Positions 45,188-54,634 are shown, counted from the first letter of the stretch. The stretch is 64,000 nt of DNA from Fuscovulum ytuae (GCF_029953595.1 NZ_CP124535.1:434001-498000); one strand, 5' to 3'. The notes: generated by a model from the sequence alone, not told the origin. Program-made: numbers and translations.

Positions 45188-45784
45188 ATGCGGGCGATTG
45201 CCTTGGGGTCACTGCTGGCGCTGATCGGGATGGGGCCGGGGACGGCGTCCTTTGCCGAAGGCTTGACGCTATCAGGATCGAGCGCGTCGCGGCTGTCGAT
45301 CTTTGAGCGGCAGAAGGACCTGCTGGATGGGCGTCTGTCGAAGCAATATTCCGGGTCTGAACGGCTAAAGCCGAAGCGGGATGTCGAGGAAGATGGCCCG
45401 TTGCCCGCCTTTCGTGGCAATTATAAGGGCGAGTTTCTGGAAACCGCGAAGGCGGCGGCACGGAAGCACAATATCCCCGAAGATCTGTTCCTGCGTCTGG
45501 TCCAGCAGGAAAGCGGCTGGAATGCCGGGGCGGTGAGCCCGAAAGGGGCGACCGGGCTTGCGCAATTGATGCCCGATACGGCGCGGTTCTTGCGGGTGGA
45601 TATCAACGATCCTGCTGAGAACCTTGAAGGCGGGGCGCGCTATCTGCGGATGATGTATGACCGCTTTGGTTCGTGGCGGCTGGCGCTGGCGGCTTACAAT
45701 GCCGGACCGTTGGCAGTGGAAGAACATGGTGGCATCCCGCCCTATGACGAGACGCGGAATTACGTGAAGGCGATCCTGGGGTAG
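45188..45784 (+). CDS. Lytic transglycosylase, SLT domain
   Basis: The 198-residue protein begins with a signal peptide (MRAIALGSLLALIGMGPGTASFAEG). The SLT domain has the catalytic Glu in LVQQESGWNAGAVSPKGATGLAQLMPDTA and the C-terminal LALAAYNAGP...GIPPYDETRNYVKAIL. It cleaves peptidoglycan glycan strands to give 1,6-anhydro ends. I prefer the ATG at 45188 because it places the signal peptide at the N-terminus; an earlier start at 45098 adds 30 residues without support. Confidence 0.88.
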   Translation: MRAIALGSLLALIGMGPGTASFAEGLTLSGSSASRLSIFERQKDLLDGRLSKQYSGSERLKPKRDVEEDGPLPAFRGNYKGEFLETAKAAARKHNIPEDLFLRLVQQESGWNAGAVSPKGATGLAQLMPDTARFLRVDINDPAENLEGGARYLRMMYDRFGSWRLALAAYNAGPLAVEEHGGIPPYDETRNYVKAILG

Positions 45785-45801
45785 TGCTGCAGCAGGGGCG
45801 G

Positions 45802-45824
45802 GCGATTTCTGGCGCAGAAATCGC
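45802..45824. repeat. Perfect 10-bp hairpin after the transglycosylase gene
   Basis: GCGATTTCTG / CAGAAATCGC with loop GCG, 18 bp past the stop codon. Its second arm runs into the first unit of the 46-bp tandem array. The stem pattern is close to the hairpin GCGAAATCTG-CGC-CAGATTTCGC at 46101-46123. Confidence 0.75.
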
Positions 45825-46048
45825 GGCGGAATTTGACGCAAATTCCGTTTTGGACCAGCGGAGACATCGCGACGGGATTTGACGCTGGGTCCGGTTTGGA
45901 CTGGCGGAGACATCGCGGCGGAATTTGACGCAGGGTCCGGTTTGGACTGGCGGAGACATCGCGACGGGATTTGACGCGGAGTCCGGTTTGGACTGTCGCA
46001 GAAATCATGGCGGAATTTGACGCACAGTCCAGTTTGGTGCGGTGAGCC
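45820..46048. repeat. Five-copy 46-bp tandem repeat
   Basis: Units run 45820-45865, 45866-45911, 45912-45957, 45958-46003 and 46004-46048 (the last one base short and diverged). Each unit has ATCGCGRCGGRATTTGACGC, a variable triplet or so, then GTCCGGTTTGGAC, an inverted repeat GTCC/GGAC. Units 2-3 and 3-4 differ at only a few bases. A unit of 46 bp is not a multiple of three, and open frames across the array differ between copies, so coding is unlikely. No transposase or cas gene is nearby. Confidence 0.92.
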
Positions 46049-46062
46049 ATCGGGCTTTCGTT

Positions 46063-46123
46063 GCCCCCGCAGGGGGCCGTTTCCTGCGTCAGGAAACGGC
46101 GCGAAATCTGCGCCAGATTTCGC
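46063..46123 (-). terminator. Three consecutive hairpins at the end of the ABC operon
   Basis: 46063-46077: GCCCCC / GGGGGC, loop GCA. 46076-46100: perfect 10-bp GCCGTTTCCT / AGGAAACGGC, loop GCGTC. 46101-46123: perfect 10-bp GCGAAATCTG / CAGATTTCGC, loop CGC. They begin one base past the stop codon of the ATPase gene on the minus strand and should stop or protect that transcript. No T-run follows, so Rho-independent termination is not certain. Confidence 0.65.
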
Positions 46124-48208
46124 TTATTCGGCCGCGATCTTGATGACAGGTTCCATCTTGGCCAGCACGTCATCGGGCAGGTGGCATTTGATCTGATGCC
46201 CGCCGGCAAGGGTGCGGACCGGCGGCACCTCGCGGTCGCAAAGGCCGCCGGGGACTTGGGACTTCCAGCGGCAGCGGGTCTGGAAGGGGCAGCCGGGCGG
46301 CGGGTTCACCGCCGAGGGGATATCGCCTTCCAGCACAATCCTTTGTTTTTGCACGCGCGTGTCGGCGATGGGGACGGCGGAGAGAAGCGCCTCGGTATAG
46401 GGGTGGTAGGGGGGGGCGAAGACCTGATCGGTCGTGCCCATTTCGACCACGTGACCCAGATACATGACCATGACCCGATCCGACAGATAGCGCACGATCG
46501 ACAGGTCGTGGCTGATGAAGAGGAGCGTGGTCTTGTTCTTTCTTTGGATGTCCATAAGAAGGTCGGTCACGGCGGCCTGCACCGAAACGTCAAGCGCCGA
46601 GACCGGTTCATCGGCGACCACGACCTTGGCGCCGCCCGCAAAGGCCCGCGCGATACCGACGCGCTGTTTCTGGCCGCCCGAAAGCTGGCGCGGCATGCGG
46701 TCGGCGAAGGCGCGGGGGAGTTTCACGAGATCGAGGAGTTCAAGCATCCGCGCCTCGCGTTCGGCATCGGATTGCCCGTATTCGAAGATCTCCAGCGCAC
46801 GGATGATCTGGCGGCCCACGGTCATCGACGGGTTGAGCGTGTCGAAGGGGTTCTGAAACACCATCTGGAGTTTCGAGATCGTGCCTGTGTCGCGCATCTG
46901 GATCGGCGTCGATTGCACGTTTTCGTCAAACAGCATGATCTGGCCGGACGTGGCGGTTTCAAGCCCCATCAGCACCTTGGCGAAGGTGGATTTGCCGCAG
47001 CCGGATTCGCCCACAATGGCAAGCGTTTCGCCTTCGCGCGCTTCGAAAGTGAGGGTTTCGTTGGCCTTGACGACCTTGGTCATGCCGCCGCCAAAAGCGG
47101 AGGAGCCGACGGAATAGTATTTCTTCAGGTCGTCGAGTTTCAGAACGACACGGCCGATTTCGGCCTTTTCGGCGATCTTGCCTGCAACGGGCGGCTTGTT
47201 CCAGTCGATTTCCGTGAAGCGCAGGCAGCGGGTTTCGTGGCGGTGGCCATCGGGCACCTCGGCCATTGGAATGTCTTGTGCGTTGCAGCGGCCCTCGACG
47301 AAGTAATTGCAGCGCGGGCCAAAATTGCAGCCGGAGGGACGTTCATGCGGCAGGGGGAAGTTGCCGGGAATGGCCACGAGGGGGCGGGAATTCTTGTCGG
47401 CCCCGGGCAGCGGGATGGAGCGGAAGAGCGCCTGTGTGTAAGGGTGGCGCATCTTGTCGAAGACCTCTTCGACATTGCCGGTTTCCACCGCTTCGCCGGA
47501 ATACATCACGCAGAGCCGGTCGCAGACATCGAGCACCAGCCCGAGGTTGTGCGAGATGAAGAGCATGGACGTGCCGTATTTCTCGCCCAGATCCTTGACG
47601 AGGTCGACGATGCCCGCCTCGACCGTCACATCCAGCGCGGTGGTGGGTTCGTCGAGGATCAGAAGCGCAGGCTTTGACATCAGCGCCATGGCGATGACGA
47701 TGCGCTGCTGCTGGCCCCCCGAAAGCTGATGCGGGTAGGAGTTCAAGATACGGTCCGGATCGGGCAGGCGGACATCGGCCACGATCTGGCGGGCAAGCTT
47801 CCATGCCGCATCCTTGGCCATGTTCTGGTGGATGATCGGCACCTCGGCCAGTTGCGCGCCGACCTTCATGGCCGGGTTCAGGCTGGCCATGGGTTCCTGA
47901 TAGATCATCGCGATTTCCGAGCCGCGGATGTGGCGCAGCTCTTCCTCGGTCATATGCGTGAGGTCGCGGCCCTTGAACTTGATCGAGCCGCCGACGATGC
48001 GGCCGTTTTTCCCGAGGTCACGCATGACGGCCAAGGCCACGGTGGATTTACCGCAGCCGGATTCGCCCACCAGGCCCATCGCCTCGCCCGCCATGACGGT
48101 GCAGGAGAAATCCATAACGGCGGGGATTTCGCGCAGGCGGGTGAAGAAGGAGATCGAGAGATTCTCGATTTCGAGGATGGGTTTGGACGGGTCCCAGGGT
48201 TCAGACAT
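46124..48208 (-). CDS. Peptide-type ABC importer ATPase, two fused ATP-binding domains
   Basis: The 694-residue protein is a fusion of two OppD/OppF-type ATPases. Domain 1: Walker A GESGCGKST near residue 50, LSGGQQQR, Walker B LLILDEPTTALD; domain 2: Walker A GESGCGKST near 405, LSGGQKQR, Walker B VVVADEPVSALD. Each ends with the Cys-rich oligopeptide motif (CNFGPRCNYFVEGRC; CPFQTRCRWKSQVPGGLC), possible Fe-S ligands. It serves the two permeases and binding protein encoded upstream on the same strand. Each half appears complete. Confidence 0.95.
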   Translation of the reverse strand: MSEPWDPSKPILEIENLSISFFTRLREIPAVMDFSCTVMAGEAMGLVGESGCGKSTVALAVMRDLGKNGRIVGGSIKFKGRDLTHMTEEELRHIRGSEIAMIYQEPMASLNPAMKVGAQLAEVPIIHQNMAKDAAWKLARQIVADVRLPDPDRILNSYPHQLSGGQQQRIVIAMALMSKPALLILDEPTTALDVTVEAGIVDLVKDLGEKYGTSMLFISHNLGLVLDVCDRLCVMYSGEAVETGNVEEVFDKMRHPYTQALFRSIPLPGADKNSRPLVAIPGNFPLPHERPSGCNFGPRCNYFVEGRCNAQDIPMAEVPDGHRHETRCLRFTEIDWNKPPVAGKIAEKAEIGRVVLKLDDLKKYYSVGSSAFGGGMTKVVKANETLTFEAREGETLAIVGESGCGKSTFAKVLMGLETATSGQIMLFDENVQSTPIQMRDTGTISKLQMVFQNPFDTLNPSMTVGRQIIRALEIFEYGQSDAEREARMLELLDLVKLPRAFADRMPRQLSGGQKQRVGIARAFAGGAKVVVADEPVSALDVSVQAAVTDLLMDIQRKNKTTLLFISHDLSIVRYLSDRVMVMYLGHVVEMGTTDQVFAPPYHPYTEALLSAVPIADTRVQKQRIVLEGDIPSAVNPPPGCPFQTRCRWKSQVPGGLCDREVPPVRTLAGGHQIKCHLPDDVLAKMEPVIKIAAE

Positions 48209-48238
48209 GGCGGCCTCGCGCTAGTGGAGGGTGCGGGA

Positions 48239-48293
48239 CCGGGGGTTTCAAACCCCCGGACCCCCGTGGGATATTTGAAGACAGAAAATGACA
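48239..48293 (-). repeat. Composite intergenic repeat, type B
   Basis: On the plus strand: hairpin CCGGGGGTT-TCA-AACCCCCGG (48239-48259), ACCCCCGTG, then GATATTTGAAGACAGAAAAT and GACA. This matches the copy at 1925-1986 in order and tail sequence. It lies inside the ABC transporter operon between the ATPase gene and the permease gene upstream of it, where it may form an mRNA hairpin that alters the ratio of the subunits. Confidence 0.7.
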
Positions 48294-48309
48294 GGCACGG
48301 GCATCGGCG

Positions 48310-49476
48310 TTAGTCCTTCATGCTTTCTTCGCGCAGGCCGTCGGCAAGGAGATTGAGGCCGAGGACAAGCGACATGAGGGCGATGGCAGGCACGACCGCC
48401 GGATGGGGGGCAATGGCCAGAAGGCGGCGCCCGTAGTTGATGGTCGAGCCCCAGTCGGGGGATTCGGGGGTGACGCCGAGGCCGAAGAAGCCGAGTGTGC
48501 CGAGAAGGATCGTCGTGTAGCCGATGCGCAGGCAGAAATCGACGATCAGCGGGCCGCGGGCGTTTGGCAGGATTTCCCACAGCATGATATACCACGGGCC
48601 TTCGCCGCGGGTCTGGCCTGCCGCCACATAGTCGCGGGTCTTGATGTCCATCACCATGCCGCGAACGATGCGGAAGACGCCCGGCGAGTTCACAAAAACG
48701 ACCGAGACGAAGACGTTGAGCATGTTGGGGTCCATCGACCAGACACCCAAGGGATCGGCGTTGAAGGCAAGGCCGGAATAGGCCCAGAGGCCGAAGAGGA
48801 GGACGAGGCCCACATAGAGGTTGCGCTTGCCGGGTGTGGTGAAGAAGCGAGAATTGAACAGAATGGTGAGGAAGATCACCGGGAAGATGAAGAGGAGCGC
48901 TGCCAGAAAGATCGGGATGCCGGTCACGCGAATTTCGGGCGTGACGAGGAGGTAGAAGAGCAGGATCACCGGGAAGGCGAGGACGAGGTTTGACAGGAAG
49001 CTGATCGAACTGTCGAGCTTGCCGCCGAAATAGCCCGCCGGAAGGCCCAGCGTGATCCCTACCATGAATGCCACGACCGTGGCGGCGGGGGCGATTTTCA
49101 GCACCTCGCGCGCGCCCATGACAACGCGGGAAAAGACATCGCGGGCGAGATGGTCGCCGCCCAGAAGATAGTAGGGATAGGCCCCTTCGGCCGGGTTGGC
49201 GAGCGGCGCGCCGGGCAGGATGTTCTTCATCCCCGACAGCTGCGCCAAAGGATCAAAGGTGATGATCCAATCGGCAAAAATGGCGGTGAAGACCCAGAAC
49301 ATGACAAGGCCGAAGCCCGTCATCCCAACGGGGCTGTCGAAAATGCGGCCATAGAGGCCGAGGCGGCGCTTGAACCGCATCGACAGCGCGAAGACCGCGA
49401 TAAGGCCGATCCAGACGGGGAGGAGTTGAGCCGCGATGCGGGCGAGGATGGAGCCCCAGGAGAGTGCGTCTTCCAT
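48310..49476 (-). CDS. Peptide-type ABC importer permease, DppC/OppC family
   Basis: The 388-residue membrane protein has the N-terminal DppC extension (FDSPVGMTGFGLVMFWVFTAIFADWI, GGDHLARDVFSRVVMGAREVL) and the EAA motif near AAGQTRGEGPWYIMLWEILPNARGPLI. It is longer than the usual 280-310 residues because of an extra hydrophobic stretch of about 80 residues (FLAALLFIFPVIFLTILFNSRFF ... LYVGLVLLFGLWAYSGLAF) between core helices. It pairs with the DppB-type permease upstream. Confidence 0.93.
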   Translation of the reverse strand: MEDALSWGSILARIAAQLLPVWIGLIAVFALSMRFKRRLGLYGRIFDSPVGMTGFGLVMFWVFTAIFADWIITFDPLAQLSGMKNILPGAPLANPAEGAYPYYLLGGDHLARDVFSRVVMGAREVLKIAPAATVVAFMVGITLGLPAGYFGGKLDSSISFLSNLVLAFPVILLFYLLVTPEIRVTGIPIFLAALLFIFPVIFLTILFNSRFFTTPGKRNLYVGLVLLFGLWAYSGLAFNADPLGVWSMDPNMLNVFVSVVFVNSPGVFRIVRGMVMDIKTRDYVAAGQTRGEGPWYIMLWEILPNARGPLIVDFCLRIGYTTILLGTLGFFGLGVTPESPDWGSTINYGRRLLAIAPHPAVVPAIALMSLVLGLNLLADGLREESMKD

Positions 49477-49490
49477 TCTGTCTCTTTCCC

Positions 49491-50576
49491 TCAGGCGAGG
49501 CGGATGCGCGGATTGAGGAAGACGTAGCCGATATCGGAAATCAGCTGCGTCACGAGAACCACGAAGACGGCCACGACAGAGCAGGCCAGCAGCGTGTCGA
49601 TGTCATTGTTGCCTGCGGCCTGAACGAGGGTCCAGCCAAAGCCTTTGTAGTTGAAGAGCGTCTCGACGATCACGACGCCGTTCAGCAGCCACGGGAACTG
49701 CAGCATGATGACGGTGAAGGGCGCGATCAGCGCGTTCCTGAGCGCGTGTTTCATCACCACATCGCGGAAGGCCACGCCCTTGAGCCGGGCGGTGCGGATA
49801 TATTGCTGGGTCATCACCTCGGTCATCGAGGCGCGGGTCATGCGGGCGATATAGCCGATGCCGTAAAGGGCGATGGTCATCACGGGCAGGAAAAAGTTCC
49901 AGAAGGTGATGTCATCCATCGCGCTGGTGGCGGTGCCGGGGAAGAGGGTCTTTCCGGAGATCAGGCCCGCATCGGCAAGGATGGGCGAGATGCCTGCGGT
50001 GGCCGAGGCGAGGAGCGCGATCAGGATGACGCCCGAGACATATTCTGGTGTCGCGGTGGTGGTGATGGCGAAGGTGGACAGGACACGGTCGGTGCGGCTG
50101 CCTTCGCGCATGCCCGACAGCACACCAAGCAGAAGCGAGGAGGGCACCATGACGATCATGACCCAGAGCATCAGCCAGCCGGTCGCGCCGAGCGAGCGGG
50201 CCAGCACTTCGGAGACGGGCTGTTTGAAGACGCTGGATTGGCCCCAATCGCCCTGAAGCACGCCGCAGCGGGCGGGGGCGGTGGCGGGATCCTGGCCTTT
50301 GGCGATGCAGCGGCCGGTTACGGTGCCGTCTTCGGCGGTGAGTGTCCAGCCAGGCAGGATGCCCAGCCATTGGCCATAGCGCATCAGAACCGGGCCGGTA
50401 TGGCCATTGCGTTCAAGCCAGCTTGCGACTGCGGCATCGTCCATCCTGACCGAGGCCTCGGACTTGGCGAGTTTCTCGAGGTTGGGCGGCAGGTTCGTCA
50501 TGTAGAACACGACGAAAGTCAGGGCGAAGGCTGTCAGGATCATGACGCCAATGCGCCGCAGCACGAATGAAAGCAT
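49491..50576 (-). CDS. Peptide-type ABC importer permease, DppB/OppB family
   Basis: The 361-residue membrane protein starts with MLSFVLRRIGVMILTAFALTFVVF, the typical first helix of this family. It has an extended periplasmic part of about 110 residues before the core (GDWGQSSVFKQPVSEVLARSLGATGWLMLW) and the EAA-like loop YIRTARLKGVAFRDVVMKHALRNALI. The gene lies 14 bp upstream of the DppC-type gene. Confidence 0.94.
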   Translation of the reverse strand: MLSFVLRRIGVMILTAFALTFVVFYMTNLPPNLEKLAKSEASVRMDDAAVASWLERNGHTGPVLMRYGQWLGILPGWTLTAEDGTVTGRCIAKGQDPATAPARCGVLQGDWGQSSVFKQPVSEVLARSLGATGWLMLWVMIVMVPSSLLLGVLSGMREGSRTDRVLSTFAITTTATPEYVSGVILIALLASATAGISPILADAGLISGKTLFPGTATSAMDDITFWNFFLPVMTIALYGIGYIARMTRASMTEVMTQQYIRTARLKGVAFRDVVMKHALRNALIAPFTVIMLQFPWLLNGVVIVETLFNYKGFGWTLVQAAGNNDIDTLLACSVVAVFVVLVTQLISDIGYVFLNPRIRLA

Positions 50577-50709
50577 GGCTCATCCTTTCCCGGTCAGGGG
50601 ACGGAAAATCTGCATGGACGGCGCACGCCCTAGGGCGGCGGTTCCGATCTGTCGAAAAGAGGCGATGCGCGGGGGACAGGCCCCCGCGCATCCGATCATG
50701 GCCCGAAGA

Positions 50710-52356
50710 TCAGGCAGAGATCGACCACTTGTAGTGATGGTGTTCGAAGGTCGCGTGCATATCGGCGCCCTTCACCTTGGGGTCGAAGTGGCGGTAGATG
50801 GAGCGCCAGTAGGGCTGCACCATGACGCCTTGCTCTTGCATGATCTCTTCCAGACGCTTCATCACCATCGAGCGTTCCTTGGCGTCGCTGATCGACAGCG
50901 CCTTGGCCAGTTCGGCATCGAATTCAGCGTTGGAGAAGGCGGCTTCGTTCCAGGCTTCGCCGGTGCGGTAGGCAAGGGCGAGGATCTGGACGCCGAGCGG
51001 ACGCATGTTCCATTCGGTGGCCGAGAACGGGTATTTCAGCCAGTCGTTCCAGAAGGTCGAACCCGGCAGCACGGTGCGCTTGATGTTGAGACCAGCGTCG
51101 CGGATTTGCGCGGCGATGGCGTCGCAGGTTGCGGCCTGCCAGCTGTCGTCGAGCGAGATCAGTTCGAACTCGAAGTCACCCTTGCCCGCATCAACGACCA
51201 TTTGCTTGCCGCCAGCCGGATCGACCGTCAGCGGGGGCAGGGCGAAGTATTCGGGATGGATCGGGCAAACATGGTGGTTTTCCGCCACGGTGCCGAGGTT
51301 CGAGTAGCCCAGTTCGAGGACGATGCTGTTGTCCACGCATTTGATCAGGCCGTTACGGACGTTGGCGTCCTTATATTCCTCGGCCAGCTGGTTGAAGCGG
51401 ACGGCGAGGGTTGCGGCGGTGACGGCTTCGGACTTCGTCCAGCCCAGCGCATCGAATTGTTCGATGAATTCGCCGGTGGACTGGTAGGTGACGTCGATCT
51501 CGCCGGCTGCGGCGGCGTTCACCTCTGCCGAGGGGTCGGTGCCGAGGTCGGTATATTCGATCCGGTCGAGATACGGGCCGCCATAAATGGCGGTGCCCCA
51601 CCACGTATGGTTGGCGTTCTTGACCAGATGGGCGCGGACGCCGACTTCGACGGTTTCCGGCAGATAGGGGCCGGTGCCGGGGGTCTGCGTCGGGTCGCCA
51701 TTTTCATAGGACTTGTGCACCACGGCAGCCGGATAGTCGGCAAGACCCGCCATCAGCGACACGTCGGGCGCCGACAGCGTGAGCTTCACGGTCAGCGGAT
51801 CGACGACAGTGACGGCACCATCGCGCAGGGCCTTTTTCTCGGAGTCCACCAGCATGGTGATGCGGCCCGGCATCGAGTTGCCTTCGACGCTGCCATCGGC
51901 CCAGCGGGCAAAGTTGTGCGCCACGTCATCGGCGGTGAAATCGTCGCCATTGTTCCACTTCACGCCCGAACGGACCTTGAGCGTGTATTCGGTGGCGTCG
52001 CCATTGGCTTCCCAGCTGTCGAGCAGCATGCCGCGGATGGAGCCGTCGTTGTTATATTCGACGAGGTATTCGAGCCAGCCGCGGGTGACGTTGGCGATCT
52101 GCGACCAGTCGGCGGTGCGCGGGTCTTTCAGCGCCTTGATTTCCATCGACATGCGCAGCGTGCCGCCCATGGCGGGGGTGTCTTGCGCCATCGCCGGGGC
52201 ATCCATGCCGATCAGGGCATAGGCGGCGGCGGCGGAAACGCCGAGCGCGGTGGTGCGGGTCAGAAACTCGCGGCGCGACAGGGCGCCGTCGCGGGTTTCT
52301 TGCGCATACATGAGGGCCGCCGGATGCAGCTTGGCGGTCTCGAACGTATCTTTCAT
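50710..52356 (-). CDS. ABC importer substrate-binding protein, family 5, Tat-exported
   Basis: The 548-residue periplasmic protein has a twin-arginine signal ([32 protein letters not shown]) about 27 residues in. The SBP family 5 core ([29 protein letters not shown]) follows. These proteins bind di-/oligopeptides, nickel complexes or opines. Tat export suggests folding or cofactor binding in the cytoplasm. GGGAGAC lies before the ATG. It is the first gene of the ABC operon. Confidence 0.95.
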   Translation of the reverse strand: MKDTFETAKLHPAALMYAQETRDGALSRREFLTRTTALGVSAAAAYALIGMDAPAMAQDTPAMGGTLRMSMEIKALKDPRTADWSQIANVTRGWLEYLVEYNNDGSIRGMLLDSWEANGDATEYTLKVRSGVKWNNGDDFTADDVAHNFARWADGSVEGNSMPGRITMLVDSEKKALRDGAVTVVDPLTVKLTLSAPDVSLMAGLADYPAAVVHKSYENGDPTQTPGTGPYLPETVEVGVRAHLVKNANHTWWGTAIYGGPYLDRIEYTDLGTDPSAEVNAAAAGEIDVTYQSTGEFIEQFDALGWTKSEAVTAATLAVRFNQLAEEYKDANVRNGLIKCVDNSIVLELGYSNLGTVAENHHVCPIHPEYFALPPLTVDPAGGKQMVVDAGKGDFEFELISLDDSWQAATCDAIAAQIRDAGLNIKRTVLPGSTFWNDWLKYPFSATEWNMRPLGVQILALAYRTGEAWNEAAFSNAEFDAELAKALSISDAKERSMVMKRLEEIMQEQGVMVQPYWRSIYRHFDPKVKGADMHATFEHHHYKWSISA

Positions 52357-52598
52357 CAGATGTCTCCCTGGGCAGGCAGTGGCTGCATTTGTTGTTATGT
52401 CGGGTCACGCGGCGCCTGCCGTATCGGACACCATTGCCGCCCCGCAGATGCGGGGTCGGTTCTGGATGTGCCAGCGGCGGGCGCGCGCTTGCCTCCGTTA
52501 TAGCGCATCTTTTTCCGTCATCCGTCAACGCTTGGATTCGCCGGGTGGAGGTCAGATTGCGACATGACCCTGACGCTAACGTTCAATCGGGGGTGGAG

Positions 52599-53423
52599 TC
52601 AAACCGATCGCCGGAATTCGGTGGGCGATTTACCCGTCAAGTGCTGGAAGGCCCGGGTGAAATAGGCCGCGGAGGTGAAGCCGAGGCTGGCCCCGATTTC
52701 GCCGACGGGCATGGCCGTTTCGGCAAGAAGGCGACGGGCTTCGAAGATGCGGCGGTCTTGCAGCAGCGAGATGGCCGAGCGCCCGCAGGCCTGACGGCAG
52801 CAGCGCGACAGGTGGGTCGGCGTGACCCCAAGAGCGGCGGCGAATTCGCCCACGCCTGCCCCGGTGCGGAAGTCACGTTCCAGAAGGGCGGTGTAGCGGG
52901 CGACAAGCCGCTTGGCGGCGTCAGGCTTGGTCTGTTCGGGAGCGGCCTTGGTGGCCTGCCGTTCCAGCCAGACACCGAGAAGGCCAAGGTAATGGCGCGT
53001 CGCGCGTTCATGCGCGGGGCTGTCGGAGTTCATTTCGCGCAGGATCATGTCGAGGATGACATTGATCTCTTGCTGGGCATGCACTTCGCGGATGCGGAGC
53101 ATTTGGGGCGTGGTGGGCAGGGGGATCGTGCAATCCTTGCCGAAGAAGACGGCGGTGCCAAAGACTTGCGGGCCGACTTCGAACCCGTGCATGACGCCCG
53201 CGGGGATGAAGACCGCGTTATTCGCGGTATAGCCGCGGGTGATGCCTGCGATGGTGATGCGGCCCTGACCTTTGGTGAACCAGAGCAGCTGCGGCTCTGA
53301 TACGGAGCGCATCGCCTCAACCCGCCAGCGACCTGCGGCAGCAAGGCGCGGAATCGCCACAAGGCGGGCTTGCCCGCCGGGCGCGCCGGGCGCGGCTATT
53401 TGCTGGGTGAAGTCTTGCGTCAT
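52599..53423 (-). CDS. AraC family transcriptional regulator
   Basis: The 274-residue protein has an N-terminal cupin-like sensing domain (LLWFTKGQGRITIAGITRGYTANNAVFIPAGVMHGFEV) and a C-terminal double HTH (GVGEFAAALGVTPTHLSRCCRQACGRSAISLLQDRRIFEARRLLAETAMPVGEIGASLGFTSAAYFTRAFQHLTGKSPTEFRR). It lies 242 bp upstream of the binding protein gene on the same strand, and probably controls the importer operon. The ATG at 53423 gives the expected N-terminus; a longer in-frame version runs into the next gap. Confidence 0.93.
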   Translation of the reverse strand: MTQDFTQQIAAPGAPGGQARLVAIPRLAAAGRWRVEAMRSVSEPQLLWFTKGQGRITIAGITRGYTANNAVFIPAGVMHGFEVGPQVFGTAVFFGKDCTIPLPTTPQMLRIREVHAQQEINVILDMILREMNSDSPAHERATRHYLGLLGVWLERQATKAAPEQTKPDAAKRLVARYTALLERDFRTGAGVGEFAAALGVTPTHLSRCCRQACGRSAISLLQDRRIFEARRLLAETAMPVGEIGASLGFTSAAYFTRAFQHLTGKSPTEFRRSV

Positions 53424-53514
53424 GGGTCTTCCGAGGCAGCAGATGTTCGAATCATACAAGGCACATCGCAAGCAACCCAAGCAAAAAGATGGCAAGACGC
53501 CGGGACTGTGGCGG

Positions 53515-53523
53515 TTATCCACA
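53515..53523 (+). promoter_or_regulatory. Consensus DnaA box
   Basis: TTATCCACA matches the consensus DnaA box exactly, in the 161-bp gap between the araC-like gene and miaA. A second box was not found in that gap, so it is not an origin. It may titrate DnaA or regulate the araC-like gene. The chance expectation for one such 9-mer in 64 kb is below one but not negligible. Confidence 0.4.
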
Positions 53524-53584
53524 ATCGAATTGCGTGTCTGTTGATAACTTTGCCGCTTTTGCGGTGAATCGGGGCGAGGCGTTG

Positions 53585-54457
53585 TCAGGGCAGGGCGATG
53601 CGCTGCCATGACCGCATGCGCGAACGAAACCATGTCCGCTGTCGCTTTGCGTATTGGTGGGAGGCGATCTTGGCGGCGGCGATGGCATCGGAAAGGGGCA
53701 GCTCGCCCTTCAGATGCGCGATAAGTTCGGGGGCGCCTATGGCGCGGGCAGAGGGGCGTGATGGTTCCCAGAATGGGAGTTCTGCGCGCACCTCGTCGAG
53801 CGCGCCTGCCGCCATCATCGCGTCAAATCGGCGGTCGATGCGGGCGTTGAGCCAGGGCGGATCGGGCGTCAGGACAAGGGCCTGCGCCTGATGCAGCGGC
53901 AGGAGCGGCGGGCCGGTGTCGTCTTGCCAATCGGCCAAGCCGCGCCCGGTGGCGCGCAGCACTTCCCATGCGCGCTGGATGCGGGCGGGGTTCTGCCGAT
54001 CGATCCGCGCGGCGGTGGCGGGATCGAGGTTAGCCAGAAGGGCGGCAGGGCCTTGGGCGGCGCGGATCTGGTCGGCCTCAGAGCGGATGGCGGGGGGCGT
54101 GGGGGGGATTTCCGCCAGCCCTTCGGTCAGGGCGGTAAAGTAAAGACCTGTTCCGCCGACGATCACGACAGGCCGCGCGAGGAGCGGGGTGAGTTCACGC
54201 AGCCAATGACCCACGGAATAGGGCGCATCGCGGGCGATGTGGCCATAAAGGGCATGGGGGGCGGTGGCCTCGTCCTCGGCGCTGGGGCGGGCGGTGAGGA
54301 GGTGCCAGCAGGCATAGACCTGCAAGGCATCGGCATTGACGACGAGACGTCCGTCGCGCGCCGCAAGGTCAAGCGCGAGGGCCGATTTGCCGCTGGCCGT
54401 GGGGCCCGCGATCAGGATGGGCGCGTCGCGGGAGAGGGAGGAAAGCAGGTCGGACAT
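53585..54457 (-). CDS. miaA: tRNA dimethylallyltransferase
   Basis: MiaA adds a dimethylallyl group to A37 of tRNAs that read codons starting with U. The 290-residue protein has the P-loop [16 protein letters not shown] (residues 18-33), [10 protein letters not shown], the [15 protein letters not shown] motif and [19 protein letters not shown] near the C-terminus. It diverges from pyrH. Length is close to the family norm (about 290-310). Confidence 0.95.
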   Translation of the reverse strand: MSDLLSSLSRDAPILIAGPTASGKSALALDLAARDGRLVVNADALQVYACWHLLTARPSAEDEATAPHALYGHIARDAPYSVGHWLRELTPLLARPVVIVGGTGLYFTALTEGLAEIPPTPPAIRSEADQIRAAQGPAALLANLDPATAARIDRQNPARIQRAWEVLRATGRGLADWQDDTGPPLLPLHQAQALVLTPDPPWLNARIDRRFDAMMAAGALDEVRAELPFWEPSRPSARAIGAPELIAHLKGELPLSDAIAAAKIASHQYAKRQRTWFRSRMRSWQRIALP

Positions 54458-54634
54458 GGGAGGCGATATGCTGTGGTGGCAGTGCTATGCAACAGGGTGC
54501 AAGGGGCGGGAAGCGGTCGGTTGGCGTGCTGTTGCTGCTGCGGCGAAAGGGGCGGCCTTCCCGGTTGAACCTGCCGACGTTTTCATACATTTTGCGGCGC
54601 AGTCCAATCGATATCACGAAAAGCGGGGTTTCCC

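Noticed and set aside
45820-46048. CRISPR array
   Set aside because: The 46-bp units are directly adjacent with no unique spacers, and no cas gene is nearby.
45365-46209. Minus-strand open frames with repeated VQTG..VK.RRDVSASPN peptides
   Set aside because: They come from the 46-bp tandem array, whose length is not a multiple of three, and they overlap the real transglycosylase and ABC genes.
53424-53584. Replication origin near the consensus DnaA box
   Set aside because: Only one exact box, no AT-rich unwinding element and no origin-linked genes (dnaA, hemE, parAB) in the window.
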